A DNA stretch of 64,000 bases from Scalesia atractyloides (GCA_947069175.1 CAMTDV010000013.1:53450610-53514609), one strand, 5' to 3'; shown: positions 44,901 to 56,710, counted from the first letter of the stretch. Notes: a model not told the origin generated them from the sequence alone. Translations and numbers: made by a program.

Positions 44901-47040
44901 ATCGCCCTTAAACATAAGAACAAACTTCTTATGGAAAATGGTCGAAGCTCAAAAACAAGATATAGCTCAGCTAAAGCTTGACTTGAACCAACATCAATGT
45001 TGGGTATATGACTATAAGCTAAAACTAGCTGAAAGGGACGTAGAACTTCAAGTAGCCTTAGCCAAGCTAAATTCCTTGACAGGGAAGTTTCAAGAAAATG
45101 AAATAAATATTAAAAGAATTGAAACTTCTAGCAAGCTGGTCAAGGACTTGTGTGATCTACAGCTTAATTATCAGAAAAATTATACAAAAGGTCTTGGGTA
45201 CAATAGGGCTCCTCCACCATATAATCATAACTATACAAGAATGACTGAATCTGAGGCTGATCTAGAAAATGCAGAAAATATGATGTATGGTAAACCTTCA
45301 GATTATCTTTCTAAACCGTGGAAGCCCTATTACCCAAAGTTCTCAAAGCCAACTGAACTCAAGAGGATGATGTTTTCTTTACTTCCACACCATTTTCACA
45401 CGAATCTGGTGACCATCCATCTTGTAGTTCAGATGATTTAGAGAATATGACGCCTAAGGCAGAGGCAGCAACATCACCCACAGAATCAAAAGGAGAAAAT
45501 TCTTCTGAAACTGAGACTGACTCAGTGAACGATACTAACGTTTCTACCTCATGTGCAGAAGAAATATTAATTGAGGATATTACAGATGGTGATCAAGAAG
45601 AAGGTCTGAATTCGAATTCAGACAATTCAGCTGCTGACTATGCTTTTCATTAAACCTGCTTTTGACATTTTGAATCAATTTCTTGCTGAACAATTTAAAT
45701 TCTCAGACAGTGTTGGTTGTGTTGATAACACAGACGGTTTTAATTCTGGTTTTTCATCTAATACTGATGTTTTGAATGCTAATAATAAATGTGATAACTC
45801 GGGTGTTGAAAACATGAATTTTGCTATAGGTACAACATCGATAGAGGATTCGGTTTCCTCAGTTTCTACTGAAGAGACCGGAAGTTCTTCTCCAGAGGTT
45901 CCGTCTGTCGATGCTAATCCCAGGGTTGACAGTGAGGAATTCAACCAACCAACTGACCCTGTGAAGAATGACGCTGGCATAGTACTAGAAGAATCAGGCG
46001 AATCAGCTTCTTCAAACAAAGAACGATGGACTGATTCTGAAATGACAGAAAATGAGCATTCTCTTCCTACTGATTTAGACAAAAATCTTGAAATTGAATC
46101 TGAATCGGACTCTCAAACTTTTCAAAACTTAGAGATTCCTCCCGCTTTTAATGCTTCAAGCTCATTTTCTGGCAGTTTAGAAAAAGGATGTCCTTGCTGA
46201 GTCACCCGTCTCCTCTGCAGGATCTGCCAAGCAAAATTATTTGAAAACTAATAATAAGAAACGGAGAACGCGTAGATCCAAAAAGAAGAAAACCAAACAG
46301 GCGTCTCAAACAAATGAAAAGGCGACTGCTGAGTCACTTCCTCATTTCGAGAAATTAACTCAGCTGCCCCAAACTGAATTTGTTAAGCAACCAGCTGAAC
46401 AAAAATCAGTTAAATTTGTGCCTAAGTCTAGTCACTCCGAATTGTTTAATTCAAATCACATAACTAACAAGTTTGCTGATGTTGTGCGCATGAAACAGTC
46501 AAGACAAAAACCTCGCACCAGCCGTTAGTACCAGCAAGCAAGAAACTGACAGACAAAGTGCCTAGAATTTCCCAAGCGGAACAGACTATTTTCTTCCAGA
46601 AGAGGTAGACCTGTTTCAACTGTGGATTTCCCGGGCATATTGCGCGAAATTGACAAAAAGCCTTTACACCTTTTAAAGCATTATACTCAAAATATCAGAA
46701 AGCTATGCCTAATCGCTTATATCAGGCTCGATTTGATACGGCTAAGCCTTCTGATCAAGACTGGAACATGGCCAAGAAACAAACTCACAAATCTCTAAGA
46801 CCTTCAGGTTTTCTGAATCCTTCTAGCACTCCAAGGACTGTGCAGAAGTCTGAGTCGCTAATCTGGAGGCCTAAGATCTTGACCAAGATTCAGTCTTCTT
46901 CCCTAAAATCAGACAAATCAAAAGCACCATCGACCTCATCCTCAACTAATTTAATTTTCCGTGAGGTTACCTATGTTGATGCACATGGCATGCCCAGATT
47001 GTCAATGGCCTGGGTTGCAGTTTCTAACTAAAACCTGTTG
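44901..47040 (+). pseudogene. Nested copia gag, second part (coiled coil and acidic/basic linker)
   Basis: 44938-45441 encodes a heptad-rich stretch (QKQDIAQLKLDLNQ, KLAERDVELQVALAKLNSLT) then KGLGYNRAPPPYNHNY, a phrase typical of these Asteraceae copia elements. 45447-46200 is Ser/Glu/Asp-rich; 46241-46528 is Lys/Arg-rich. A second zinc knuckle at about 46612 reads CFNCGFPGHIARN, then TGA where the last Cys should be. 46705-47031 continues to the protease junction. At least four frameshifts or stops separate the pieces. Confidence 0.8.
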
Positions 47041-47059
47041 AAATGTGCAGGAACAGCTC

Positions 47060-48960
47060 TGGCGAACTCTCGTCAGACTCTGGTATATTGACAGTGGCTG
47101 TTCCAGGCACATGACTGAGGACATTTCGCAGTTGAATGTCATTCAGTTTTTCGATGGCGGGTTTGCCTCCTTCGCAGGTGGTGAGACAGGAAAGATCACT
47201 ATGAGAGGAACAGTATGCAACGGATCTCTCAACTTCTAGAACATGAATTACGTACCAGAGTTGAAGAATAGTCTTTTGAGTGTGTCTCAGCTCTATGACA
47301 ATCATTTGGATGTTCTCTTTACCAAGAAAGGGTGTTATATACTGAAACCAGGCCTCATCATTCCGGACGATTGGATTCTTCTAAAAGCCGCTTGAAAAGG
47401 AAAGGCATATGTCATCGACATGAACAAAGCTCCCTCTGACAAGCTTACTTGCTTATTCTCGTCGACAGCTGAGCATGATGCAATGCTATGGCATAGTCGA
47501 CTCGGACACATCAACATGAAGAACTTAAAATTAGCTTGCAAAAGGTGGTTTCGTCAAAGATCTACCAGTTCGCGACTTTATGCAGATTGAAAAGTGTGAG
47601 TCATGTGCACGTGGGAAACAACATCGACAGCCGCACAAATCTAAACCCGCACCTTCCACGTCTCAAGTCTTAGAATTGCTTCATATGGATCTTTTTGGTT
47701 CGACAGATGTTCTGAGCATTGGCGGGAAGGCATACTGTCTGGTTATTATTGATGACTATTCACGATTCACTTGGGTCTTCTTTCTGGCATAAAAAAGTGA
47801 AACCACTGAATTAGTTAAATAGTTCATCACACTAATGGAGAACCAGAAAAACACCACCGTGAAGGCTATCCATTGTGATAATGGAACAGAGTTTAAGAAT
47901 GCTACCTTAAATTCTTTCTGCTTCTCCAAGGGTATTGATCGATAGTTTAGTGCAGCCAGAACTCCACAACAAAATGGGGTTGCTGAACGGAGAAATCGAA
48001 CACTGATTGAAGCTGCATGTACTATGTTGGTTGAATCCGAACTACCTCTTATTTTCTGGGCAGAAGCAATTAATATCGCCTGTTATATTCAGAATCATGC
48101 CCTGATCACCAAAAAACACATGAAAACACCGTACGAAGCGGTTGAAGGTCGCAAACCTTCGGTCAAGCATTTCCGCAAGTTTGGATGCCCTTATGTTCTT
48201 CTGCTCATGAATGCCAAAGGAAAATTTGAATCACGCGGAGATCCATGCATTTTCGTCGGATATTCTAAAATACTTCCTATCGTGTCTATAATAAGATCAA
48301 GAAAATGGTAGTTGAAACCTACAATGTGGGTTAGCTGGAGGAGATCCCAAGGACACACGCATTGGTCCTAACTGGTTGTATGATTTTCCTCCTTGTTTAA
48401 CCATGTTGATGTTTCTTCTAATGTGACTGCAGATACAAGCAAAATTTCTGAACTTCCAACGATGCCTATCTTACCTGAAGACGATGTCGATGCTGTACGA
48501 GACTTTTAAGCAGCTGAGTGTGGATCCACCTGGATTTAATGAAGCTATATCTACACCTTCACCACTATCACAACATCAGGAAACGTCATATGAACAGACT
48601 CATCAGGATGATTCCCCTAAGTTTGAGGCTCCAAACACAGAACCTCCTGTGACAAATGAAGGGCCTACACCTCCTGATGTCTTAGGCTCATCTCTGTTTC
48701 CTGAGCCTACACCGCCAGAATGTTCTATTAATTCATCAGTCAACACTTCTACTGGTGCAACTAATGAGGGGGAGTCATCTGGAGTTGTCTCACTGAGTGT
48801 TACCAACTTGCAAACATATCTCCTTGTCCCTGCTACGCCAATACCACAACATCTACAGCGCGATCATCCAATTGAAAATGTTACTGGTCCTATTACTGCT
48901 GCCGTTCGAACCCGTAGTCAATCAGGGGATATCAATACTTGTCTTTACTCTTGCTTTATC
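47060..48960 (+). pseudogene. Nested copia protease, integrase and linker
   Basis: Protease active site IDSGCSRHMT lies at about 47087. Pre-integrase AMLWHSRLGHINMKNL is at about 47480. The integrase zinc finger ends CESCARGKQHRQ. The catalytic core is recognisable as LLHMDLFG...VIIDDYSRFTWVFFLA, IHCDNGTEFKN and RTPQQNGVAERRNRTLIEAA, and continues with KTPYEAVEGRKPSVKHFRKF and GYSK. Stops occur at FFLA-stop, ELVK-stop and IDR-stop (about 47790-47945). 48484-48960 is the Pro/Ser/Thr-rich linker ending RTRSQSGDINTCLYSCFISQ. Confidence 0.88.
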
Positions 48961-50291
48961 TCACAAATTTAACTTAAAAGCATTGATGTCGCCTTGCAGG
49001 AACCAGGCTGGGTTGACGCTATGCATGAAGAACTCAATCAGTTTGAGAAGCTTGGTGTATGGCAATTGGTGAAGCGTCCTCAAGGAAAACGTGCTCTTGG
49101 AACTCGCTGGGTATTTCACAATAAACAGGATGACGCTGGAGTCATTGTTCGGAATAAAGCTCGACTGGTTGTTCAGTGTTTTCCTATAAATTGGACAAAG
49201 CTTTGTATGGGTTGCATCAAGCGCCTCGCGCATGGTACGTAACTCTAACAGAGCATTTACTTGCTCATGGATATACTCAGGGAACCATTGATCAAACTGT
49301 GTTCATAAAACATGTTGACAAGGACATTATTCTTGTTCAAATTTACATCGATGATATTATTTTTGGTTCTACGAATGATGGCCTGTGTCGGGAATTTGAA
49401 GAAATCATGAAGAAGAAATTTGAGATGAGCTCACTGGGGGAGATGACTATGTTTTTGGGACTTCAAGTTCGTCAAATCCCGCAAGGAATCTTGATTCATC
49501 AAGGAAAATATGTCAATGACGTTCTTACGAAATTCAAGCTTACAGACTCAAAGCCTACGGCTTCACCTATTGTAGAACGACCTTTGCTAAATGAAGACGC
49601 TGAAGGAACGCCTGTTAATCCAACCATGTACCGATCTATGATTGGTTCACTCATGTATCTCACTGCAAGTCGGCCAGATATCATGTTTGTCGTTTGCCAA
49701 TGTGCTCGATATCAGGCTACTCCTAAACTCTCTCATTTACATGCTGTTAAAAGAATCTTTAGGTACCTCAAAGGGGCACCATCACTGGGCCTCAAGTATC
49801 CTAAAAATTCTGAATTTGAACTGTATGCTTTCTCTGTCAGTACTCTTGGAGGTAAAGATAGGGGTATGCGCTCAACTTCAGCTGGATGTCAATTCTTGGG
49901 AGATAGATTGATCTCATGGCAATGCAAGAAGCAGCAGACGGTCTCGCTCTCTACAGCGGAAGCAGAATATGTCGCAGCATCTGCTTGCTGCTCCCGGGTT
50001 TTATAGATGCAACACCAGCTTGCGGATTACGGTTTGACTTATCTAAACACAACAATTTATTGTGATAATGATGCCGCTATCCAAATCGTTAAAAACCCTT
50101 TTCTTCACTCCAAAACCAAGCACATAAATATCAAAGTTCACTTTATTCGTGATTGCTATGAAAAGGGTCTCGTTAAACTTGAGCAAATCCACATCGATGC
50201 AAACGTGGCATATTTGTTCACAAAACCCGTTAGCAACGCGTGTTTTCAAGTGCTTGGGGATCTCCTCAAAATGATCCGTTTTTCTAACTGA
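48961..50291 (+). pseudogene. Nested copia RT (internally deleted) and RNase H
   Basis: RT begins QEPGWVDAMHEELNQFEKLG and GTRWVFHNK...RNKARLVVQ. It then jumps near 49175 to YKLDKALYGLHQAPRAWY, skipping about 70 residues that would hold the first catalytic Asp (compare HHLDVKLAF in the outer element). The later YIDDIIFGSTND box is present, then SLMYLTASRPDIMFVVCQCA. RNase H shows STSAGCQFLGDRLISWQCKK, LSTAEAEYVAASACC, a stop after SRVL, then IYCDNDAAIQIVKNPFLHSK and VHFIRDCYEKGLVKLEQIHI. RT activity is impossible. Confidence 0.9.
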
Positions 50292-50384
50292 GCATCCTCT
50301 GTCCTTTCCGTTTAGTTTGTTGTCTTTCTTTCATTTTTGTTTGCTTCGTAAATTTGTTCATATATATGCACAAATTTAGGGGAG

Positions 50385-50420
<36 letters not shown>

Positions 50421-52456
50421 CTTAATCATCTTTTGCAATGATTGGGAAATGAAAAACTTTTTTGCGATAAAGTTTCTGACTAACACATGTAAGGTGTTGA
50501 AGCGGGAAAGATTTGAATCGAAGGTGATATGTTGATAGGTCTAGATCTCAACCGGATAAATGATATAAACATAAAGAACTATATATTCAGTGGGTCACAC
50601 ACTATAGGCGTATGATTTCATGATCTTAAATCCTGTGTTGATAGATAGCAACGCTGAGGTTTCGGGACTTTATGCTGTTGAGTCATCCGGGGATATTTTG
50701 GCTGCCCTTCTGTTGCATCCAGATTATATGCAGGCCTAGGCATAGTCAGGATATCCTTTAAAAGAGCCAAAATAGAAGGGCCAAAACCTAAAAGTATGGA
50801 AATCTCTTCATGAGAAAATTCCATGAATTCCTACGTACCACGTAAGGTATTTGCCTAACCCTCGTCAGATACTATTGGTCACTCTGTTGTATGAAAGTAC
50901 TGACCTGTTCACCAATAGTCTGACATTGTAAAAGACAAAGGATGATCTCAGTATACTCACCTGCTATGATGAATCGTTGTGCTTACCTTGATCGCGGGGG
51001 TATGTCATGGTATGGGACACACGGGTATCATAGTATAATACTACCTTAAGCATATCATGAAGCTAGAACTTTTGACCGATAATCCGCCACGGGTTAGGGT
51101 ATGACACACACAATAATAGTACCACATGTACCTATGCCTAACATAACATTGCCTTTACAGTGAATATGTGCAACCACGAATTCTCGAGTAGCACAAAGTC
51201 ATGGTGAACTAGCCGTGCGGTTTAGGCTCTTTGGGCCAAATAGTACTATCCACAATATTCACCGGCCAAATAGTTAATCACTTATGTACATGGGTATTTT
51301 CCATGTGTTAGGAGGGTTGAGTTTTAGATTTAAATGGACAAGTATATTGGCAATTGCTTAGACTAATCTGACCCAGCTCACACTAAAAAATGCTCCTTAG
51401 TCGACTTTAGAAATGATTTGATTCCCGAGCAAGGCTATGTTTGTGTTTGTGTCTGTGTTTGTGTGTTTGTTTAAATGTCTTACTCACTTTTGTAGTTGGT
51501 AAAAGGTGGTTGGATGCTTGGTTAGTCAAATTGCTGATTTTTTGTTAGATGGTTTATGTCAAGGGATATTGGACTGGTCTGCTAAGTTTCAAAGTTGGGC
51601 CAGAAGTTCTGAAAGTCTTAAAATTGAACACTTATGGTTAATGAGTTACTATTCTGGATTGGGCTTTCAAGCACCTTCCGGATAGGCCTACTGAATAGTC
51701 ACTATTCTGGATTGGGCCTGATAAAAGCCCAATCCGGATCATTTAGGAATTCGGATGATGGATTCCGGATTGAGTTAGGCCCAAAAGGTTTTAGGCCCAA
51801 GCCCATTCCGGAAAAATACTTAACCGAATCAAAGATGCATTTCGGATTATTCACAAAATTTTCCGAAATCCTCTGATATTCTCTGATCATCTCTGAACTT
51901 ACTGTTCATCCTCATTTTGGATTTTTGTCTTAGATTTCATCCGGATTAGGTATATAATGCTTTAAAGTTATGAAATCTTATGATAATATTCAAGTTTTCA
52001 CGCATTTCGGACAACATTTCGGATTGGCCTTCAAAGAGACTGGTATTTCGGATCTCATTCCGGATGGACATTCAACCGAGTTGATGAACTCAGATTTCAT
52101 CTCGGATAATGTTCATCCGGATTGATGATTCATCCGAATTACTGTTGACCTGTTTGCAAATCCGGATTGATAAAAGGTTCATCCGAATTACTATTGACCT
52201 GTTTGCGAATCCGGATTGATGAAAGGTTCATCCGGATTACTGTTGAACTGTTGGTAAATCCGGATTCAAATGTATGAACCTTTGAGCTCTTTTGAACCTT
52301 TCCAAGTGATTGAATCCCTCAAACTAGTTTGAACCTTTTTAATAATTGAACCTTTGAAATCTGTTTGAACTGTCTGATTTATGTTGACCCTTAATCCTAA
52401 TGAATTCCCTTAACTTCTGTTAGTTGCGTAGAGATTGAGTTAACCTGGTTATTGTT
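50292..52456 (+). other. Spacer between RNase H and ORF3
   Basis: About 2.2 kb with no convincing frame. An (AT)n run lies at 50387-50416. From 51640 onward TCCGGATT words are dense, ending in a 49-bp tandem (units at 52131, 52180 and 52229: CATCCGAATTACTGTTGACC, TTTGCAAATCCGGATTGAT). Confidence 0.7.
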
Positions 52457-55152
52457 TTGACAGAAATGGTGGAAGAGGCTTTTGGTGCAATCATGCTGGT
52501 GGAGGAACAGTTTCATAATCAAGCTAGATATCTATCAGATCCACCAACAGAATTTTTTCAAGAGTTAAAATCCATGATGGCTGGGCTAAATGCGTGCAAG
52601 ATTGCGTATGCACTTCGTGCCAACCCGATGATATATAGAGATCTGGTGCACACCTTTTGGAAGAGAGCTAGATTCCACTTGAGAGGAGCTGATGGGAGGC
52701 CGTACATTAGTTCTCAGATTCAGGGTAAAGAGATCTTAGTGAATAAAGCCTGTGTTCGAGAGGTATTACAGTTTACAGACGCTACAAGTGATCCAACTGT
52801 GTACGCAAAGGAGAAAGTGTTGCCTATTCTTACAGAGATGAGTTATGAGGGATCATATCCACCGCTGCTCAAGAAAATGTTTCCCGCTTACTAGAGATTG
52901 CTGGTGCATATGTTCATGCAATGTGTTTCTGAGAACAAGGGAGGGTTAGACCAACCGAATCAAACTCAAACTTCCGCGATTGTGGCTCTTATTATGGATT
53001 GGAAATATAACTTTTCAGGTTATATTTTTGAAAATATGAAGAAGATTTTAGAACAGTCAAAGAAGAGGGTGTTTCGGCTATATCCGCGCTTCGTGCAGTT
53101 GATTCTGGATGCTCGATATCCCGATTTAGCCAAGGATGGTTCAGATGCTAATCTGTTAAATATGAAGCCAATGGGACCGACTATTTTTAGCACTACGAAG
53201 AAAAACCGTTCGACATCGAAGACTGTTTTTGTTGGTCTTTTCCATTGAAGAAGTTCGGAAGGTTTGCTGAGGTGATCGGACAGGATGTCCCAGCTCCTAC
53301 ACCAGTTAATGCTATCGTTGCTGAAGTACATGATGTGCCTGTGAAAGAGAAAGAGATTGAGGTTGAAGATCTGGTTACTGATGCGGACACAGACGAGGAA
53401 CAAGCTTTCTTAGACGACCTTACCGAATTTAATGCTAATCTGACTCCGGTTTTGCCAGAACTTTCTTCAGAGAACCTAGAAGCTCTTATTGCAGACTTGA
53501 AAGAAATTCAAGAGCGACAAGGTGATCCTCCTCTTGTGATACCTTCTGTTGACATTCCTGTTGGTGTGGTTGAATCTGATGAAGAGGTTGAAGAAGACGA
53601 AGTGCCTTTGATAAAGAGACGGCGGACGAAGACTATTAACGAACCAAGTCATTCAGAAGTTCACGTTGGCAGTATTGCTGAAGAATCTACACAGTGACAT
53701 CTACTCCTGCTTTATCTTCATTTACTGTACCTTTGATGGATGCTCCGATGATTGACCCTACTATTTCTTCTGAACCGACAACTGCTCATATTGCTACACA
53801 TCCATGGTTGTATCTGTTCCAGCGGACTCTGTATTACGAATGATGGATTATGGCGGTAGTTCAGTGGGTGCTGAGGATCTGGAGCGGGTGGAAGTGGTAC
53901 AGGTGGTGTTGAGGGTGATGCTGTAGAATATTTACGAAGATCAGAGAAACGCGCCTTTGAGTTTGGTGGTCTGGATAGTGATGATGAAGATGTAGAGGTT
54001 GATGTTGTTGATTTGAAGAAGCGAGTGATTATACTTGAACAGGAGGTCGTGCTTAAGGATGCTCAGATTGCTTCATTGCAGATACGCTTAGACGTGAGGG
54101 ACCGAACGATTGATCAGTTGCAAGGGGACATTACTATGTTGATGACTTTGGTGTTTGATTTGAAGGCTAAGTTGGAGAACAAGTTTGGGCGAGAATTTTC
54201 TGACCCTACTGATGATCCTATGAATATAGAACATGTCCATAGAGCGGCCAAGCAGAGAGCAGCCGAACAAAGTGAAGCGAATAGGATAGCTGCAGAACAG
54301 TTGGCTTCTGATAGACAAGCTGGTTTGGATGATTATTTACATGATCCGAGAAAGAAGCACACTGCCAGTCAAAAACGTTCAACGACACAAAAGAAAAAAC
54401 AGATGGTTTTGATGAAAAATGTTGACGTTAATCCGCTTGATGAGAATTTTCAGTTGAAAGATCCTTCCAACCAATCTGAACGGTATGTCATGGAACTTGG
54501 CTCGAGTTACTATAGCAAGGTTAGAAATAAATCAAAAGTGCTTAGCTGGATGTATGACCACGTGAAGAAAATGTGGATTATTGTCAGACAGGATGGTACT
54601 CGAGAATATTATTTGAAGGAGTCTCAGTTTGAAACTTGGACGAAGATTGCCTTGACTGATTTGTTACGAGCTCCGTACTCTGATGATGATACTACCGAGC
54701 GAAGTCAAGGCTGGAGGTTTTTCAAGAGGTTGGAACAGGAAGTGAAGATTGGGTTTAAGACAATGAAAACGGCTGAGCCATATCTGCGAGCAGCAAAGGG
54801 GGTGCGTGACACAAGGACTGGGAGGCGGTTTAAGTCGGTGATGTGGCCTCTGACGGATAAAGAACTTGTTATACTAGTTGCTCCAACATTTCCGAAAGGA
54901 ATTTTGAAGAATTTTAATTTTTGGCTATATGATCCTAAAGTTGGGAGTGTGGCGATCGTGACAAAAGAGAAGGCGTTTCGGGTGAATGATGTGGTCGATT
55001 TGGTGAGTTTTCACGATGAAGATCTGCAAGTTCTTTCTTCAAATCAGTTTCAAACAACGGAGCTATATGAAGCTTGTGCTAAAGACTGGACAGCTGCTGT
55101 GGCTGGAATCATTGCTGGAAGATTGGGAGTTGATGCACAACCTAAAGATTAA
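52457..55152 (+). pseudogene. ORF3 of the nested copia element (retroelement-associated, unknown function)
   Basis: First segment 52457-53248 (first ATG at 52466, MVEEAFG) has one TAG at 52892, in AY-stop-RLLVHMF, where family members I recall have Trp. It includes FWKRARFHLRGADGRPYISS and FRLYPRFVQLILDARYPDL, similar to plant retroelement proteins sometimes labelled 'synaptobrevin, longin-like' in Asteraceae annotations. The frame shifts at about 53245; an acidic segment with a basic patch (LIKRRRTK) runs to 53697. After another shift, 54013-55152 is open for 379 residues: a coiled coil (about 1-60), a basic Ala/Gln/Lys region, then a conserved globular part with SWMYDHVKKMWIIVRQDGTR and EYYLKESQFETWTKIALTDL. 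No transmembrane segment is seen, so it is not an obvious envelope. Confidence 0.75.
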
Positions 55153-55176
55153 AAGGTTGTAAACCTAGGGGGAGAT

Positions 55177-55477
55177 TTTTGGGCTTATACTATTGAAGGT
55201 TTACACATTAGTACTACATTTGGGCTTATTAGAGGGTTTTGGGCTTCCTAGTGCCTCATGGGCCTAGGGTTGTAATTAAAGGGCTAGATGATTAGTATAA
55301 ATATATGTATTAGGTTAATGTTTTGAGGTTAGAGAGTTATTATTGAAAAAAATTTATTAGACACTATTCTGGTGTATGCAAGTTGTTTTTGATTCAAGAG
55401 TTGTTCTTCATCCTAATCTTTATTTCCGCAATTGATTAGGTTTACGATACCTGTTAGATCCGATTTCGGGACTTACA
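55177..55477 (+). repeat. 3' LTR of the nested copia element
   Basis: 301 bp partner of 39717-40017, preceded by the purine tract GGGGGAGA and followed by the GAAAC duplication. Confidence 0.92.
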
Positions 55478-55482
55478 GAAAC

Positions 55483-56290
55483 GCCGGTCCATCATTGCAA
55501 CCCTTTGAACTAGACCTATCCCCATGACCTCTTGAAGATCCTCGGCCTCAGCCTCGTCCTCTTCCCCGACCCCTATCGGAATTACCTCTACCGTGTCCCT
55601 TACCACTATCATTGTTTTGCTTTGAGGGACCTTCTAAACGTGAGAACAATAGTTTATTTTGATTGTCACCTACTACTTTCCTTATCTTTGTCCTTTCCTC
55701 AAACACTTTAAGCCGACCAATAGCTTATTCAAAAATAAGGGTTTTGAGGTCGGTGGTTTGATCAATGACTGTAGCGATGGGTAAATACTTATCGGGTACA
55801 GAAGTAAGGATTTTTTTTCACAAGGACTTCGTCTTCAAGACTCAAGCCAAGACTCTTGAATTTGGTTTGCACACTCGAAAGCTTTCCGGCAAACTCCTCA
55901 ACGGTGTCAGACTCCTTCATGTGCAATCCTTCTGGTTCACTATGCAAAGTCATTAGTCGAGCTTTTTGTACACGATCTGCTTCGAGATAACAAACTCATA
56001 AAGCCTCCCAAACATCTGCTGGGTCTTTGTGTTTTGCCGCCTGAAGCAAACATCTTCGGGAATTGACTAGAAAATAAGAGCCTTAGAGGTGTTCTTCAAC
56101 CTCTTATCGGCGGCACCACCAGTCACCGGATCTATGACTTCCTCCAAGCCATGTGCCGCCAACACCGTTTTTATCACGATGGACCATGCGGTGTAGTTTG
56201 TAGCCATTAACTTTGGGCATCGTAGAGAGGAACTGCCCGAATCTCTAACCACGTTAGCGAGCGGCCCTTGAACTCCTCACCATCGGCCAT
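55483..56290 (-). pseudogene. Outer copia gag, N-terminal part
   Basis: Minus strand from ATG at 56290: MADGEEFKGRSLTW, then a frameshift into KLMATNYTAWSIVIKTVLAA and HGLEEVIDP, the copia gag N-terminus. Further left, FEERTKIRKVVGDNQNKLLF is followed by an Arg/Gly-rich RGRGRGRGRGRG-type stretch leading to the zinc knuckle that lies across the insertion at 39695. Multiple stops are present. Confidence 0.85.
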
Positions 56291-56381
56291 CTTCTTGTAA
56301 CACCTTAATACTGATGCGAAATCTCCTTGTGTAATCAAGGGTTAGCCGATCACACGTCTTCAACCTTGAAGCTATACCAAT

Positions 56382-56710
56382 TGAAAGATTCAATTGGAAT
56401 GAAAGAAGAAAACGAACACGGTATTTGTGATGAACTACACGACTCTTTTATATTTTTTTATTTCCAATGATTCAAATAAAATAAAGTACAGTCTCTTGAT
56501 TTTATAGCCTATGTAAACTTGCATGAAAAAATAAATATACTATTCCTATTAACTTACAATAAAAGACTCAAAAGATAAACCAAAATTTGAAAAAAAACTA
56601 ATTTAAATAAACTTCGAATTTCAATTCTTCCAGTAGCGGACTTAATTGATTCAACCCATTCCACAATTTCTTGCGCATGACTACTAGGCCAAAATTATAA
56701 TAGGCCAACA
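56382..56710 (-). repeat. 5' LTR of the outer copia element
   Basis: 329 bp, partner of 35954-36280; flanked outside by CACTC. Confidence 0.93.

Larger units (their letters stand above)
39717..55477 (+). mobile_element. Nested large Ty1-copia retrotransposon with a third ORF
   Basis: LTRs of 301 bp (39717-40017, 55177-55477) and target duplication GAAAC (39712-39716, 55478-55482) define a 15.8 kb insertion in the gag of the outer element. It is about 13.5 kb after removing the solo LTR at 42617-44895. The PBS TGGTATCAGAGC follows the 5' LTR with 2 nt between; the purine tract GGGGGAGA precedes the 3' LTR. The LTRs differ at about 17 of 301 sites by eye, fewer than the outer pair. Order: long leader, gag, protease, integrase, RT, RNase H, about 2.2 kb spacer, ORF3. 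Domain wording resembles copia polyproteins I know from Asteraceae genomes. All ORFs are interrupted. Confidence 0.93.
35954..56710 (-). mobile_element. Outer Ty1-copia retrotransposon, split by a nested element
   Basis: LTRs of 327 and 329 bp (35954-36280, 56382-56710) run TGTTGGCC to CTTTCA on the minus strand. The target duplication CACTC is at 35949-35953 and 56711-56715. A purine tract (AGAGGGGTGAT, minus strand) abuts the 3' LTR. The PBS region next to the 5' LTR reads TGGTATAGCTTC, a degraded iMet-type site. Without the insertion at 39717-55477 (plus one GAAAC copy) the element is about 5.0 kb, normal for copia. By eye the LTRs differ at about 22 sites plus a few indels. gag lies right of the insertion; protease, integrase, RT and RNase H lie left of it. 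Confidence 0.93.

Noticed and set aside
52457..53248. Retroviral-type envelope gene
   Set aside because: No signal peptide, transmembrane helix or furin-like site is visible in any ORF3 segment.
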